From assembly GCA_004151065.3 (NCBI GenBank), contig NWUY0304991242.1:1-33151 (forward strand): 33,151 nucleotides of DNA. Reading direction: 5' to 3'. Below are positions 1 through 11,020 of the stretch, in pieces. How positions within the stretch are numbered: the first letter of the stretch is position 1; each line of letters starts with the position of its first letter. The stretch is from Larix sibirica (lineage: Eukaryota > Streptophyta > Pinopsida > Pinales > Pinaceae). A model generated the notes under the pieces. The model had not been told where the DNA came from. It saw only the letters and a program-made list of their open reading frames with translations, and did not search any database. A program made the position numbers and the translations under genes.

Positions 1-15
1 ACTTGCTTGACCGAA

Positions 16-38
16 GGGAGGGCAAGGGAGGGCAAGGG
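16..38. repeat. 10-bp tandem repeat
   Basis: A purine-rich unit, GAGGGCAAGG or a close variant, occurs twice in direct tandem at the left edge, with a partial third copy. It is a slippage-type repeat with no sign of coding. Confidence 0.7.
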
Positions 39-39
39 C

Positions 40-2300
40 GTCGGAAGATTGAACTGGCAGTTTATATGGCGCCAAAAGTATATATCTTAAACATGCTTCA
101 AAAGCAGAATAGCCAGTGGAGCAATTAACTGCTCTGTTGTAACTAAGCTGAATGACATGTAGATAGGTATCCCATTGTTTGTGTTTACTTCAGACTTTTC
201 GTAAGCACGAATGTTTACCTTGTTTTAGGTCTTTTCGTTAGGGGATCGGGCTACTTTGTTACTAGTGAATAGGCGGGAATTATTCATGTCACTCACCAAA
301 TGGTCAATAGTTTGAAAGTTCTCGTTATTCTATCGTATGCTACAAAGTTATGAAAGATACCCCTAGCATTAATATATTATAAGAACATGCTGGGAAACAA
401 TATAAACACTGCAATACATCAATGTAATTTTTAATTGAAATTTGTGCCTATGTTTTGAAGTTTTATTCATAAAATAGATGTCATATCATCGCTCGTTAGG
501 CTCCATCATCCATCCCTCCCAGCTAGCTCGCTCACCAGCCAGCGATCCAAGCAAGAGCCGTAGCAGAACTGCTTAATTCAACGGCATACGCCCCCTCATC
601 CGAACAAGCGAACCCCGCTGCCCCGGAAGAGCAAAAGGACCCCGACCCCATGACTTTACGGGGGCCCTAACCCCCAGTACGAGACCTGTTTCCCCAGGAA
701 GGCCAACATCCAGGTGAATTGACTATGTGCAGTTTTTGAAGAATATGTGCAAACCCGGCCGGGGCTAGGTATCATCAGTGAATGGATGGGCTTTGTGCAG
801 TGAGTTTTCGGCTTGTAAGTTTTCCATGGTCTCCATAATAATTAGATGAAACATGTCGTTACCATATGAGCATATTGAGTGAGCCTACCAACAACAGATT
901 CTATTTATTTAATTCAATGGACGATGTATTCCCTCGTCCGAGAAAGGCAATATATGACCACTTAAACTTTGTACCTATAGCAATATATATGAAAGGCCGG
1001 TCCAGCCAATTCAATTTAATTAGGCGAAAAACAAGGAATGATAAGTTTTTGTTAATCTGGTGCACCCAAACGTAGTGCCTGCCCCTAACAACCGTGGAGC
1101 GCTAGGCTTCGTGGAATAAATAATAGCAGTAAAGAAGGTAGGTGGTGGACACAGTATAAGATTACTTTATTTTTCTTCAAAGTTACTTCACTAATATTAA
1201 AAGAAAAAGGCCTAGCTTCAGCGTTCATCCGTCGGAACTTTACCTCCAAAGGCCATAACTATACCACCACCCCACAAGTACTGCTTGAGACAATGACTCT
1301 TATTGGTTTGCTAATATCCCCATATTCAAATTGGTTGTTTGTAGGAGCCTGCCCTTCTTTGGTTAGGTAAAGTCCATACCAAGATACTTCCGGTATGGCT
1401 GCTATGGCATGGGGTAACCTTAAAATAGACAAATGGAAACGTATATATTAGTTCATATATGAAAAGAAGTCTATCTCTTATGGAACCATTAAAGTAGAGA
1501 TGCCAGTTGTTAGGGTAATTGGTGCATCTTACACTAAGGAAAAACGAAAAATGAGTGAAGGTTTGGAAGTCCCACCCCGAACCAATACATATAGATTCAA
1601 TTGGTTTTATATTTAGGTTAGGGAGGTGCTGAGGCCTATTCAAATGGCACGTATCGATGAAAAATTAAGCGGAGCCACCAAGGCGCGAAGCCGCTTGTAG
1701 GTGCGAAGCTTGCCCGAACCCGCAGCAGCTTCAGCTCGATTCCGCACTGGAGGGAGCTCAGGAGCCCACACTATTCAAACCAAAACAATGGGAGCAGCTA
1801 TGAGATCTGCAAGTGGTTGTTTACTCCCACCCCAGCAGAAGACAGGCAAGTGTCAAAACTAGGATTCATCCCCAAAATCTTAGCAAGTATAACAACAATA
1901 TTAATTTTTATTCTTTTTATTCTTAATGTAGTAGAATGTGAGTTTGGATGATACGCTACCTCCATTGGAGCGACACACACCATGGCGTTACTATATTGAC
2001 CAGCAGAACACACAGAGATAAACTTAAGGAAATGGCATTCTCTATAAATGAGAATCTAATTTTATTATATCCCCAATTATAGAGAAGATAGGTCTCAACC
2101 CATCAAAATGAGGTTGTGAAAAAGGCAAAATGGTTAAATTAGGAGGTTTCATATGTCCCAACCAAACATGGGGGTGGGATTTACTAGATTCAAGTGGTGT
2201 ATTCTGGTCTATTGACTGTATCCACTCGTTTGTCTCCTCATCGGTTGTAGAACCTCAATTGGAAAGCTCCATGTAAAAAGGGCATAGTTCCAGTAATACA
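40..2300. other. Intergenic stretch, no recognisable gene
   Basis: Open frames here are short (up to about 105 codons, for example 1326-1643 on the minus strand) and none resembles a known mitochondrial, plastid or transposon protein. Around 490-545 there is a small C-rich tract of repeated ATCC and AGC words. No tRNA-like T-arm, rRNA core or intron domain V was found. I read it as ordinary spacer DNA. Confidence 0.5.
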
Positions 2301-2577
2301 AAAACACGGTCCTCCAAGGTAATAAAAGTGAAACCCACATACTCGTACCTCATATGTGTCCCTCCGGGTCATTCCTTTGTACCTCGGGAAAGTCACCTCT
2401 CGGGTCGTAGATATGCGAGTAAAAGTTTAACGATGCAATATCAGCTGTATGTTATGGCAAGAAGACCCTATTCAAATTATCCTTCCTCTAAGCTATGAGA
2501 GTGGTAAAGGAAGGGCGAAGGGGAATACCCCAGATGAACAAGTTCAACGTAAGTATGCAATTACTGAAATGGCCTAT

Positions 2578-2593
2578 TTAATTAATTAATTAA
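2578..2593. repeat. (TTAA)4 microsatellite
   Basis: Four perfect TTAA units followed by further TAAT/AATA sequence. It is a simple repeat. Confidence 0.85.
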
Positions 2594-2938
2594 TAATAAA
2601 GCTCATGTGCCCCAATGAAGATATGATTCATCGAACCCATCAACAAGTGGGAATGGCGGGTATCGCCTAGCGGGAGCTCACTATTGGCAGATAAAACCTT
2701 TGACTTTTACTCTTTCTTCTTCTATTTCTTTTGACAAGAATGGATGGAGAAGCTTCACTCTGTGGTTTGTCGATAGAGCTGCTAATACTGTAAGTCTATA
2801 TGGTTGGCCAGCCCAAAGGCAAGGAGACAACCTATTGGCAACCGGTAATCGGGTACCCGGGTAATTTGGCATACCTGTGCTCCTTCCTGTGTATTATTGC
2901 TAACACCCTATTGAGAATGTGCTTTTAAAATCCCAAAC

Positions 2939-2977
2939 ATGACCCGTAGGGCCTCTCCTTCGTACCTCAGTCGAGTG
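2939..2977. repeat. Exact 39-bp dispersed repeat, copy 1
   Basis: Thirty-nine consecutive bases, starting ATGACCCGTAGGGCC and ending CAGTCGAGTG, match 10,982-11,020 perfectly in the same orientation. The flanks are unrelated on both sides. In a window where most repeats are degenerate, an exact match implies recent copying or gene conversion. Its core (CTCTCCTTCGTACCTCAG) belongs to the looser CTCGTACCTC family found elsewhere in the window. Confidence 0.95.
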
Positions 2978-3319
2978 ATTAAACTGGTTGGTTTATTTAG
3001 GGGACGGGAAGGATCGCCTAAATGGAAAAGTTAAACATCTACATGGCGAGTATATATAATGCGATATCGTACCTGTTCACATAACTGGTGCCGCACTAAA
3101 AACCCCAACCACTTATAGAGCACAGGTTATATCTACGGCTTATCACGTCCAACTGGTAATGGAGAATTATCTCCGACGGTTGGTCCATAAAAACCTCACC
3201 TGCTGCCTATGTATGGGGTGTTGTTACTATTGGAAAGGGTAGGCAAGCTCTGCATCTGCTGGCTGCTATGACTGTCAATGATTAGCTATGTCTGACTGGC
3301 GTAATTGGTTGTGCTGCTT

Positions 3320-5720
3320 GTGCCGGGAGCCGGTCCAACTGGTTTAAATGCTGATGGAACTGCTCTTCGGAATACAGCTGGTTCAATTGAATAAGGAGCT
3401 GCTGGTGATCCTGGAAATGCTACAGCAAATGAGGCTGGGAATAAGGAGGCTGGTTCAATTGATGCTTGGAATAATGCCGCTGGTAATGCTATTGAAATTG
3501 GTACTGCTCTTGCCTCCTATGCTACTGGGTTTCTATCTCGATCTCGATCAACGGATTCTTTGACTGGATCAACCGGACCTACCTTTTTTGCTTCTGTTGC
3601 CTTAGCTATGCGCTCTGCTTCTTATGCTTTCACTCAATCTACTGAATCTACTGTTGTTGGTGCTGGTGGATGAATGAGCTGGATCAACGGGTTCCTGTTC
3701 TGGTCCATCTTACCTTTATTGGTTTCGGGTCTGCTCGGTCAGCTCGATCTCGCTCTGTGGGGGTATGGATCTCGATCCCTTGCAGGTGGTGGATCAACAA
3801 TAACTGGATTTGGCTCGTATATTTTTACTATAAACTGGAAGAGATGCTGCTTACTATGGAACTGGATTGGCTCCCCGACGTAGCTCACACGTAAAGGCAG
3901 ATAATTCCATTTATAGATCGAAATCCATAACCACTAGCAATAGCAAAGGTTGCGGAATCCCTGTCCGATGGGCATGAAAATCGAAGCGACCGGTCTGTAA
4001 ATCAATGGCGGATATGTGCGTCATGATCAGATATTGGCGTGGTGAAACTGACTGCTCTTCGCTGCTGGAACAACCGTTACTGCGACTGGGTAATCTGAAA
4101 TAATAGGTTATGCTCCTGCTTCTACACCCCGGACTGGGTATGCTCGAACTGAATCTAGATCTGCAAGGTCAGCTGCTACTGGCTTTCGAACTGGAATTGT
4201 ATTTGCTAAAACTCGATCTCGATCTGCGGCCTTTGCCTTTGCATCATCCATAGGCGGCTATGAAAGAACAAAGCTCCTATAAACGGCTTATGCTGGAACC
4301 AAGCTTCTTAGAAGCACGCGCTCTTGCTCTGCCTTAGCAACTGTTGCCTCAACGAGGTAAACTAACTCCGTTACTGCACCCATGTCTGGGCTAGGCTATG
4401 GCTCTCAAACTGGAAGGCATGCTGCGGGTAATGTATATGGAACTGCTCCAGCTGCCTCTGACTCTATTACTACAGTATATGGCACGAGATCAACAGCTGC
4501 TTTTGGTTCTTTCACCTGTATGTGGTCCTGAAGCTGCCTTAGCTCTTGTTGGTGGCTCGGATACTATATACGATGCTGCTTGCTCCATATCTGGTAGGTA
4601 GTGCTTTCACTGGACCTTGAGCTGCCCCCTGCTTATGGCTTTGCTATTGGCTCTGCTCCTGCTTCTTACCGTGGTGCTTAACCCATTATAGGGGCTGGGT
4701 TTGCTACTCGTGCTTTAGGTGCCGTAGCCTTTGCCTATGCGAGTGGATCAACTGGTTATGCTCGGACAACTGGATCAAGCTCAGAATCAACAGAATCAGC
4801 TGCTTTTTTAGGACCAACTGGATCTACTACTGAATTTACAGGTGCTTAATCAACTACATCATCGGGCATAGAAACCACTGGTGATGCTACTGGTGCTACT
4901 GAAGGCTCTGAAACCGCCTATGCTCCTTACTTGAATGCTGCTTGCTCAGATGCTGGGTATTGGTCCCGGTCAACCGCGGGTGATGGCTTGACTCAGTCAA
5001 TGAAGTAAACCATAGCCTATGCCCCTGCTTACTCAGATCCTTTTGGGGCACCACGTACCCATATGGGTTACAGAGTATAGTTCACGCCCTATATTTAGGC
5101 CATTACTCGGCAAAATGTTTTTGCTTCAATTTCAATTGCTTCAACAGGTACTGCTTCAATTGTATAAACAACTGGCTCGGGAACTGCTACCGAGAGCTTC
5201 TTTGGAACGAGATCTGCTTCCTCTCCAGTCATGGGTGGGGCCTAGATCAAACGCAACCTTTTGTGGTGTATCCACCCCCGCTCTTGTCTTTGGCTTTGCT
5301 GGATCATTTACGGGTTCTAATTTACTACCTTGCATGGTTAGGGGTCCTCGCAGCATGATCACTTTGTTCTAGATGCGGTCTCCGCTGCCATCATATCGAT
5401 ATGCATCAGGATCCTTATATGGAAAAGGAATAGGCTATGGAGAACAAACTGCTTATTGGGTGCTTCATTCAACTGATTAAACTACTTAAACTGTGGGGTC
5501 ACCGGTCACTGAGTGAACGAGGTAAACTGAAATATAATCAACTGGTTAAACTACTGAAGCTGCTTCAATTGGTGCTGCCTCCTTTTTGCTATATTTGTAC
5601 CAGGATCTGCTAGTAGATCTAAAAATGGAAGGTCTAAGTGGATATTTTATCTACACCACTGGGGCAAGAGGTCGGGTAGAATTTGTGGAAGTAGGGGCTA
5701 GAGGGAAGGACTAGCAGCTA
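3320..5720 (+). repeat. Phase-locked GCT/GGT/ACT triplet-rich tract (codon-like)
   Basis: This 2.4-kb tract is built of triplets of the form purine-any-pyrimidine (GCT, GGT, ACT, GAT, AAT) plus TCA, GGA and TCT. Read in the frame of 3326 it gives Ala-, Gly-, Thr- and Ser-rich peptide. The same frame is re-entered at 3425, 3566, 4061, 4331, 4394, 4631 and 5123. From about 5245 to 5720 the phase shifts by one base. Stops interrupt it (for example 3671, 3881, 4279, 4679), a stop-dense stretch lies at 3884-4050, and 4525-4630 is out of phase. There is no good start codon or known domain. Leu/Met-rich frames such as 3348-3563 and 4398-4601 are the same triplets read out of phase. It could be an expanded triplet-based repeat that drifted, or the relic of a low-complexity gene. 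I favour the repeat. Confidence 0.6.
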
Positions 5721-6150
5721 ATGCATGAGAAGGTATTCGTTCCATTTTGATAGTTCCAGGATTAGCGTGTGTTCCTACAGTCGCCAGACAAACACACATA
5801 GTGAGCTCTAGTGGTAGTGCCAGTATTTTATGGGAGGTCGATCATAGCTATTATTGCTGATGGATGGGGCAGTTCCCCAGAAGAACGACAGTAAACAGAT
5901 AGATTTAGATTTATTACCAATAAGGTAAGGATGCGGAAAAAAAGAAAAAGGATAATCTCTTCTATAAAGCAAGCCACTTACCGCACCTAAAGGAAACTTA
6001 TTCATGTGGATCCACTACTTATGGCTACCTTATTAAGCACCACTGTTTTGCACCATGTCTAGCAGTTCAATGTGAACAACTGTTTGTTCTCAATACACCT
6101 CCTTCTTGAAGAGTGAATTGCTTGCTTGCTTTGAGGCTGGCTTAACGAAC
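5720..6150. other. Spacer, no recognisable gene
   Basis: No open frame of interest. The segment contains the left copy of a diverged repeat at 6000-6052. I see nothing else. Confidence 0.5.
6000..6052. repeat. Diverged ~50-bp repeat, copy 1
   Basis: Shares the ordered words ATTCA, GTGGATCC, CTTATGGCTACC, AAGCACCAC and GTTT with 12,359-12,410, with point changes and small indels. Flanking DNA does not align. It is an old dispersed duplicate of unknown role. Confidence 0.7.
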
Positions 6151-6152
6151 CC

Positions 6153-6169
6153 TCACGGCTATACCGTGA
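6153..6169. other. Small perfect hairpin
   Basis: TCACGG and CCGTGA pair perfectly around a five-base loop (CTATA). The stem sits at the start of a local degenerate duplication in which CCGTGACGCTA is echoed by CCGTGATGCTA at about 6192. It is short and could be chance; no transcript end is known here. Confidence 0.35.
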
Positions 6170-6190
6170 CGCTAGACCATGTGGATAGAT

Positions 6191-6210
6191 CCCGTGATGC
6201 TATACTGTTA
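6191..6210. repeat. 20-bp dispersed repeat, copy 1
   Basis: CCCGTGATGCTATACTGTTA matches 7162-7181 in the same orientation with two mismatches. Both copies lie upstream of a GATGAAACC word (about 6220 and 7199), so the original repeat was probably longer and has decayed. Confidence 0.65.
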
Positions 6211-6269
6211 AGCTATATGGATGAAACCACCTGACGATGATGCCTCGCGATACAAGAGCAACGAATCTT

Positions 6270-6545
6270 TGACCTGAGATCTTTGATCTTTATAACTTAC
6301 TGATAGATTCTTTCTCTCTACCTCCTTTCACTTTTCACCTTCCCCATGAGACCTGTTACATCGCTGCCTGACCTGACCGAAGACCTCGTCGGTGCCTTCA
6401 TTGAACTTCGACCTGGAGACTCACCTTCATTGATCAGCCTAATATTGACCTCTCTTGCTAACTGCCTGAGATATTCGATCTTGATACCCGTTTCTATCGC
6501 CTGCCTATATCTCTACCTCCTGATATATAATATATAATATATAGC
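6270..6545. repeat. Pyrimidine-rich degenerate tract
   Basis: Variants of CTACCTCC, CTGCCTGA, CTGACC and ATCTTTGATC recur for about 250 bases. The tract ends in three exact copies of ATATATA (6523-6543). The 63-codon open frame at 6346-6537 is made of these words and looks fortuitous. A similar vocabulary appears at 18,590-18,740. Confidence 0.5.
6523..6543. repeat. ATATATA x3 microsatellite
   Basis: Three perfect 7-bp ATATATA units in direct tandem. Confidence 0.9.
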
Positions 6546-6990
6546 CTACCACCCGGTTTGATTATTGGACCAGCCAGTTTTTATTTATTTATTCTCTCAG
6601 CCCCATCCAATCCATGCCATCATGTTTTTTTGATGTGCCCCTACCTGCGGGCAACCAGCCCTCATCTCTTACGTTTGGTGGTTTGCTGAATGGGTGTCTA
6701 ATGTGTATTATTGGGTTGTCAGGTGTATCCAGATTCTATCCACATGGGTTCGACCAGCTGCTTTTTGTGACTTCTTGGTTTGTAAAGCCTGGGGTGAATC
6801 ATACAGTAAGACCATCCTGCCCGCAATCTAGGGAGCAATCAATTAATCTTTAGCCATTGTATTTTCTACGCTATGGCTTTATTCTTCTTATATTATTGGA
6901 CGGTGGCAGCAGTGGGAGGAACTCATATCTTGGCTGTTCTCGATGATTACACGGTGCTGCAACGATACTCGGGCCCCACCCCCTCCTTGA
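6546..6990. other. Spacer, no recognisable gene
   Basis: Two unremarkable frames (6614-6853 and the start of 6873-7103) are open here, but neither protein resembles any family I know. Nothing else is visible. Confidence 0.4.
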
Positions 6991-6996
6991 GTTCGG

Positions 6997-7018
6997 GGGT
7001 TCGAGGTACGACGAACCC
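6997..7018. other. Perfect 7-bp hairpin
   Basis: GGGTTCG and CGAACCC form a perfect stem around an eight-base loop (AGGTACGA). Two further G-T pairs could extend it. The GGTTCGA word recalls a tRNA T-arm, but no cloverleaf can be built around it. The inverted CTCGTACCTC family words lie just to the right (7030-7068). Its role is unknown. Confidence 0.5.
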
Positions 7019-7161
7019 TTCGACCGTTAGGGAGATAGTGCGAAGGCCGAGGTACGAGGGAGAGGTTTTACTAAAGGGTGGTATGCCCTCGATTGCTTGT
7101 TGAGCAACTCTATGCTCGCTGGCTTTAGGCTTGACGAAATAACCTAATGAAGCTGGTTGAA

Positions 7162-7181
7162 CCCGTGATGCTAGAATGTTA
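7162..7181. repeat. 20-bp dispersed repeat, copy 2
   Basis: Partner of 6191-6210, with two mismatches and the same orientation. Confidence 0.65.
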
Positions 7182-7199
7182 GGTGAGACACAACGGCTA

Positions 7200-8140
7200 G
7201 ATGAAACCAAAGGGCCGCCATCAGTGAAAGGGGTCTACAAAAAAAATAGAAAATCTTGATCCAGGTGGTGATACAGTAAATCCAGGAGTTATACACCTGA
7301 TCTCACTACTTGAATCAATAAATCCGGGTTTCTTTGACACTAGTCGAGCCTCCCCTTGTATCTTCTTTTCTGAAAACCCATCATAAAACAAACTAGTGTC
7401 CGCCTTGGCCTTTGCTGAGCTAAGCCTGACTACTCTAACGACTTCTCTCTCTTGAGTTTGTCCATATTTGAAAATGTTAGTTGCCATTATTAGTGAGGCA
7501 CTTTGGGTCTCCACCGGTAGCCTCCTGGTTGTGTTGATGCCAGCTTATGGAGGTGGGTAAACCAATGCGCAAGTGTCTTAGGCCGTCCGGTATTACTCTC
7601 CAAGACGGTGCCGGGGCCATAGAGTGATAGAGAATAAGTACCCTTACTTAGTTCAAATTCTGCAATATAAAATAGAGCCTTTGTTCAAAAAAATGTGAAC
7701 AAAAATCAATCTCTACATCTTATAATAAAAACTTGTCCTAATAAACAACTATGTCAAATGTTATTTCAAATCCATATATAATAAATATATATATCTCTAT
7801 ACAATAGTTCCTTCCCCTAGTAGCTGCTCCTTACCTAGATCCATTCCCTAAGTAAACCAATCAGATCGTTTCCCTTTGCTTTGAGGTTGAGGCAAGAGAG
7901 AAAGGCAAGAAGTTGCAAGTATAATTGTTATAGGAGCGCATCAGAGGAGATAATAGTTTTACTACGCCAGTCAGCCAAGAGTAAATCCCCAGCCAGTTGG
8001 GAGGTGCCAATTAACGAACGCTAGTTGATGCTGTCGATCCACTCCCAGGTGCCGATGCCAGAGCTTGGCTAATATACTCCGCTTGGTTACTGCTTGACTA
8101 CTTGGGGCGGTCCCTACGTGTTAATATGTGATCTCGCATC
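7200..8140. other. Spacer, no recognisable gene
   Basis: The longest frame (7221-7514, minus strand, 97 codons) matches no family I know and has no clear context. AT-rich sequence at 7680-7810 includes short runs of ATAT. I see no RNA gene. Confidence 0.45.
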
Positions 8141-8149
8141 TATATGTGT

Positions 8150-9080
8150 TTACCTTGTACCTATTCTGCTCCACCAAGGATAGTTGAACAGGTGATTCAA
8201 TATGAACTTTTCTTTAATACAGCAGTAAAGTCCACGCAGCTTAATGCTTGGACTAAGTAAGATAGTCATTCCCTTTACCCTACTTGCATTACTTCAGTGC
8301 GACCGTGCTACCAACCTTTACCCTTATTTACTTATTCATAAGTAAACTTAGTGATTGGACGGGCTTGCTTAGACAACACTTTCAACTTGACTATTTAACC
8401 CTTTATATGCCTACTTGACAGAGACTTTATGTTGAATGGACAGCTACCCTCTTGCATTGCTCACTTAGCAGTACCCTCCCTTATAGCTATTTTAGGGGAA
8501 GAAAGAACTTTCTATATTACCGCTCTTCCTCCCGGGCCACTTCCTCCTATGGTTCTTTCCACTCCAGATTTATAAATAGTTTGATTCGCATTTAAAGGGC
8601 GAAGCGCATGGTTGGGCCTCGAAAAGCTTTTTCCGCTCGTGCTTGAATCCCCCCAGGCTTTACAAAAGAAACCGCCCTTCCAATCAAAGAAGAAAGGCAG
8701 TAAAGTTGTTAGTGCTGGGTTAATAACACTTATCTAAGGTAGGCCGGAGAGATTACCTACGGACTTTGCCGGTCTCCTCCTGCCTTTCCCAATCAAAATA
8801 GATATAATAGCTAAAGCCGCCCCTAAAGTCCTAGGATTGTGGTAGGACCTCCTAAGGAGTAAATCTGTCCCCCTAGGTTCACTATCTGTGATGAACTCCA
8901 TTCTAGTTCCTATAAGTGCAAGAACCTATATTCTGTCTATCAAGTTAAGGCTGTTTATCTTTGTAATATCTACCTGTACCTTGACATCTACCAATATGGG
9001 TGCCTCCACCTATATATCAACACTTGCCTGAGCTATAGGGATCTCTACCAGTGTGAAAGGTAAATGAGATTATTTCCTGC
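8150..9080. repeat. Degenerate CTTAC/CTTGAC and TCTACC word tract
   Basis: From 8150 to about 8500, variants of TTACTTA, CTTGAC, CTTGCATT and CCTTTA recur. From about 8880 to 9080 the recurring words are TATCTACC, CTGTACC, ACATCTACC and TCCACCTATA. There is no fixed period, only a drifting vocabulary. The middle (8510-8870) is ordinary spacer. No coding frame of note. Confidence 0.5.
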
Positions 9081-9339
9081 CTAAAGTGTATATGCGTATG
9101 AAGCCTGTATCTTGCTGCCATTCATTTCTGTTGAACGTACGAGGTATAAGGTAAAAGCAAAGTGTAGGTCAAACGAAGTCAAGCGAACCCCCACCACCAG
9201 CTACAAGGGGGGTTGCGTAGCCTGTAGTTTTCCCGGCTGGGGCTTTACTTGTGTTCCCGTAGTCCTATCTAGGGGTAAAGGGCCTATCTATCTCTGCTGT
9301 GGTATTGTGTGGGCTTCTATGTTGGCTGGTGCGTACTGA

Positions 9340-10290
9340 ATGACTGACTATGGCTCTAACTGAAAGCATAATACATAACGTCGTAATGGGTAAGAACTGA
9401 AAGCGGACTGAATGCGGGCGTATTGGGAAATGCGGTAATGCATATATAAGGGGAAAGGGGATTGGGCAGGGTAACTGGAAAGGAGAATAGTGTCTCTATC
9501 TGCCCTTGCCAACGCCAATTACAATCACAATCACAATTGCCATCGCTACTATTGCAACCATAAACATCGAACTTAACATGCATCGTGGAAACCTCATCTC
9601 ACTCACCCACCACGGCCTCAGGTAATTATCACCACGGAATCACTCACTAATGGACTCACTAACCTCATTGTGTAACCCATATCGTCGTGGAACCTCATTT
9701 GGAAACAACCTCCATCGGTAACCAACCCTCATTGGAAACACCTCTATTGTGTAACATCATCAAACCTCATCATATCGCGTTATCAAAATTGTGTCATCGT
9801 GTAACCAAGCTCTACAGCTGCTGGTATCATGTTTTGCATCCTGGTACTTGTCATAGTGTTGACTGTAGCGGGCTGACTGAATGCGGGGATGCAAACTGAA
9901 TGGGTAATTACCTGAATGGATGGCGTGTATGGCGAGACTGCGGACGGATTGGGGGGGGCGTATAATTGAGCGGTAGCAATTCCTTTAAATCCAGGGGGCA
10001 AGGCGGTAGCGATCATTCCTAATAATGGGGGCGTATCGAGGGCATTAATCAGGAGCAACCACCATGCATGCGATAACTACTGGGCCTATCATACCGGCCA
10101 TTGAGTAGCTTAATCTCACCTCCGTCATCGAAGTAACATAATGGCATCTAACCTCCTAATGCATCTAAGCAGCATCGTGTAAAAGCAAGCAGGGTAAGTG
10201 AAAGGGTATTTATTTAAAGGGTAATGAGGATTGGTTCTGGAAATCATAGGTAACCGCTCTGAAAGGGTATAGTTTAATAAAGAGAAAATT
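9340..10290. repeat. Two interleaved degenerate tracts
   Basis: At 9340-9490 and 9860-10,060 the words GAATGCGGGC, ACTGAATG, GGTAATG and GGGGGCGTAT recur (exact GAATGCGGG at 9410 and 9879). Between them, 9590-9860 is built from AACCTCAT, CATCGTGTAACC, TGGAAAC and CACTCACT. The same GAATGCGGGC word reappears in the distant tract at 16,778. Open frames here (9356-9583, 9687-9899, 9783-10,058) are translations of the repeats, not genes. Confidence 0.6.
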
Positions 10291-10369
10291 CATTTCAATG
10301 TTCTGATGAGTCATTGCCTTTTGTGTGCCCAAAAGTATAAATTGTATTATAAAAGAATGGTGAATGAGG

Positions 10370-10800
10370 TTGCGAAGCACGCTCGACTAAAAGGAGAGGC
10401 TGTTTTCAATAACGGGTATCCAAGCCAAGTATCCAAGCTCGAGTATCGCATCCTATCCCAGCTCTTACTGGCATCAAGTGTATTGAAACCTGTCATCACA
10501 AGTAGCATCATTGAGTAGCGGGATCGAGTGCCTAATCGACTACCGGCATCGACTTTCGACTATTGAAATCGCTCTTCAAGCAAATACCTAGCAGCAAAGA
10601 CTGTTTCCACCCCAGCCCGAGTATAAAGCCAAGCAGCCGGGTATCCAAGCAATCCGAGTTTATTAGGAGGCAAGCAGCCAAAAGCCAGCTCATCCGAGTA
10701 TTAAAGCCCAACCGAGTAGCCTAACTTAGCATTCCAACCGTGTGCAGTCCAGCCCAGGTAGTAACATTTCATTGTTCCGCAGCGAGTATGTGTGACTCAC
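10370..10800. repeat. Degenerate CCAAGC/GAGTAT tract
   Basis: AAGCCAAG, ATCCAAGC, CGAGTATC, AGCAGCC, CCGAGTA and CATCGACT variants recur throughout, often alternating. There is no strict period and no gene. Confidence 0.6.
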
Positions 10801-10981
10801 AGTGTAACTCATTCTATACCGTGTTGGGTCAATGTGATGTGATATGATGAAAAATCTTTTGGTTATTGTGTGATAGAGAACTCAATCAATCTATCATCTG
10901 GTGGCAACTTGGGAACGAAATAAATATATTGTCTGTTGGCGGCTACTTGGGTAACATAATTTATATCGTTCCGGTGTCTCA

Positions 10982-11020
10982 ATGACCCGTAGGGCCTCTC
11001 CTTCGTACCTCAGTCGAGTG
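10982..11020. repeat. Exact 39-bp dispersed repeat, copy 2
   Basis: Identical to 2939-2977 over all 39 bases, in the same orientation, about 8 kb away. Flanks differ. Confidence 0.95.

Larger units (their letters stand above)
2300..3230. repeat. Degenerate spacer with CTCGTACCTC-type words
   Basis: Words such as CTCGTACCTC, TTTGTACCTCGG and TTCGTACCTCAG recur at about 2340-2400 and 2939-2977. Each is followed by a similar context of GCGAGTA, an A-rich AAGTTTAAC or AAGTTAAAC word, and GCAATATC or GCGATATC. This suggests an old local duplication. Related words appear far away, at 7030-7068 (inverted), 10,982-11,020 and 22,255-22,300, so it is a dispersed family. No gene is seen. Confidence 0.5.

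Noticed and set aside
552-575. GAGCCGTAGCAGAACTGC as a group II intron domain V
   Set aside because: The second half of the domain V helix is missing; other GAGCCG occurrences (12,185, 15,645, 26,115) also fail.
3348-5372. Leu/Met-rich frames (3348-3563, 4398-4601, 5019-5372) as small membrane proteins
   Set aside because: They are the GCT/GGA/ACT triplet tract read out of phase (GCTGCTGG becomes CTGCTGG), so the Leu richness is a by-product.
6870-7103. 76-codon frame starting with a hydrophobic stretch
   Set aside because: No family resemblance, its second half contains the hairpin and inverted CTCGTACCTC repeat, and the opposite strand is equally open.
9356-10058. Several 70-90 codon frames with unusual composition
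   Set aside because: They are translations of the GAATGCGGG and AACCTCAT word tracts.
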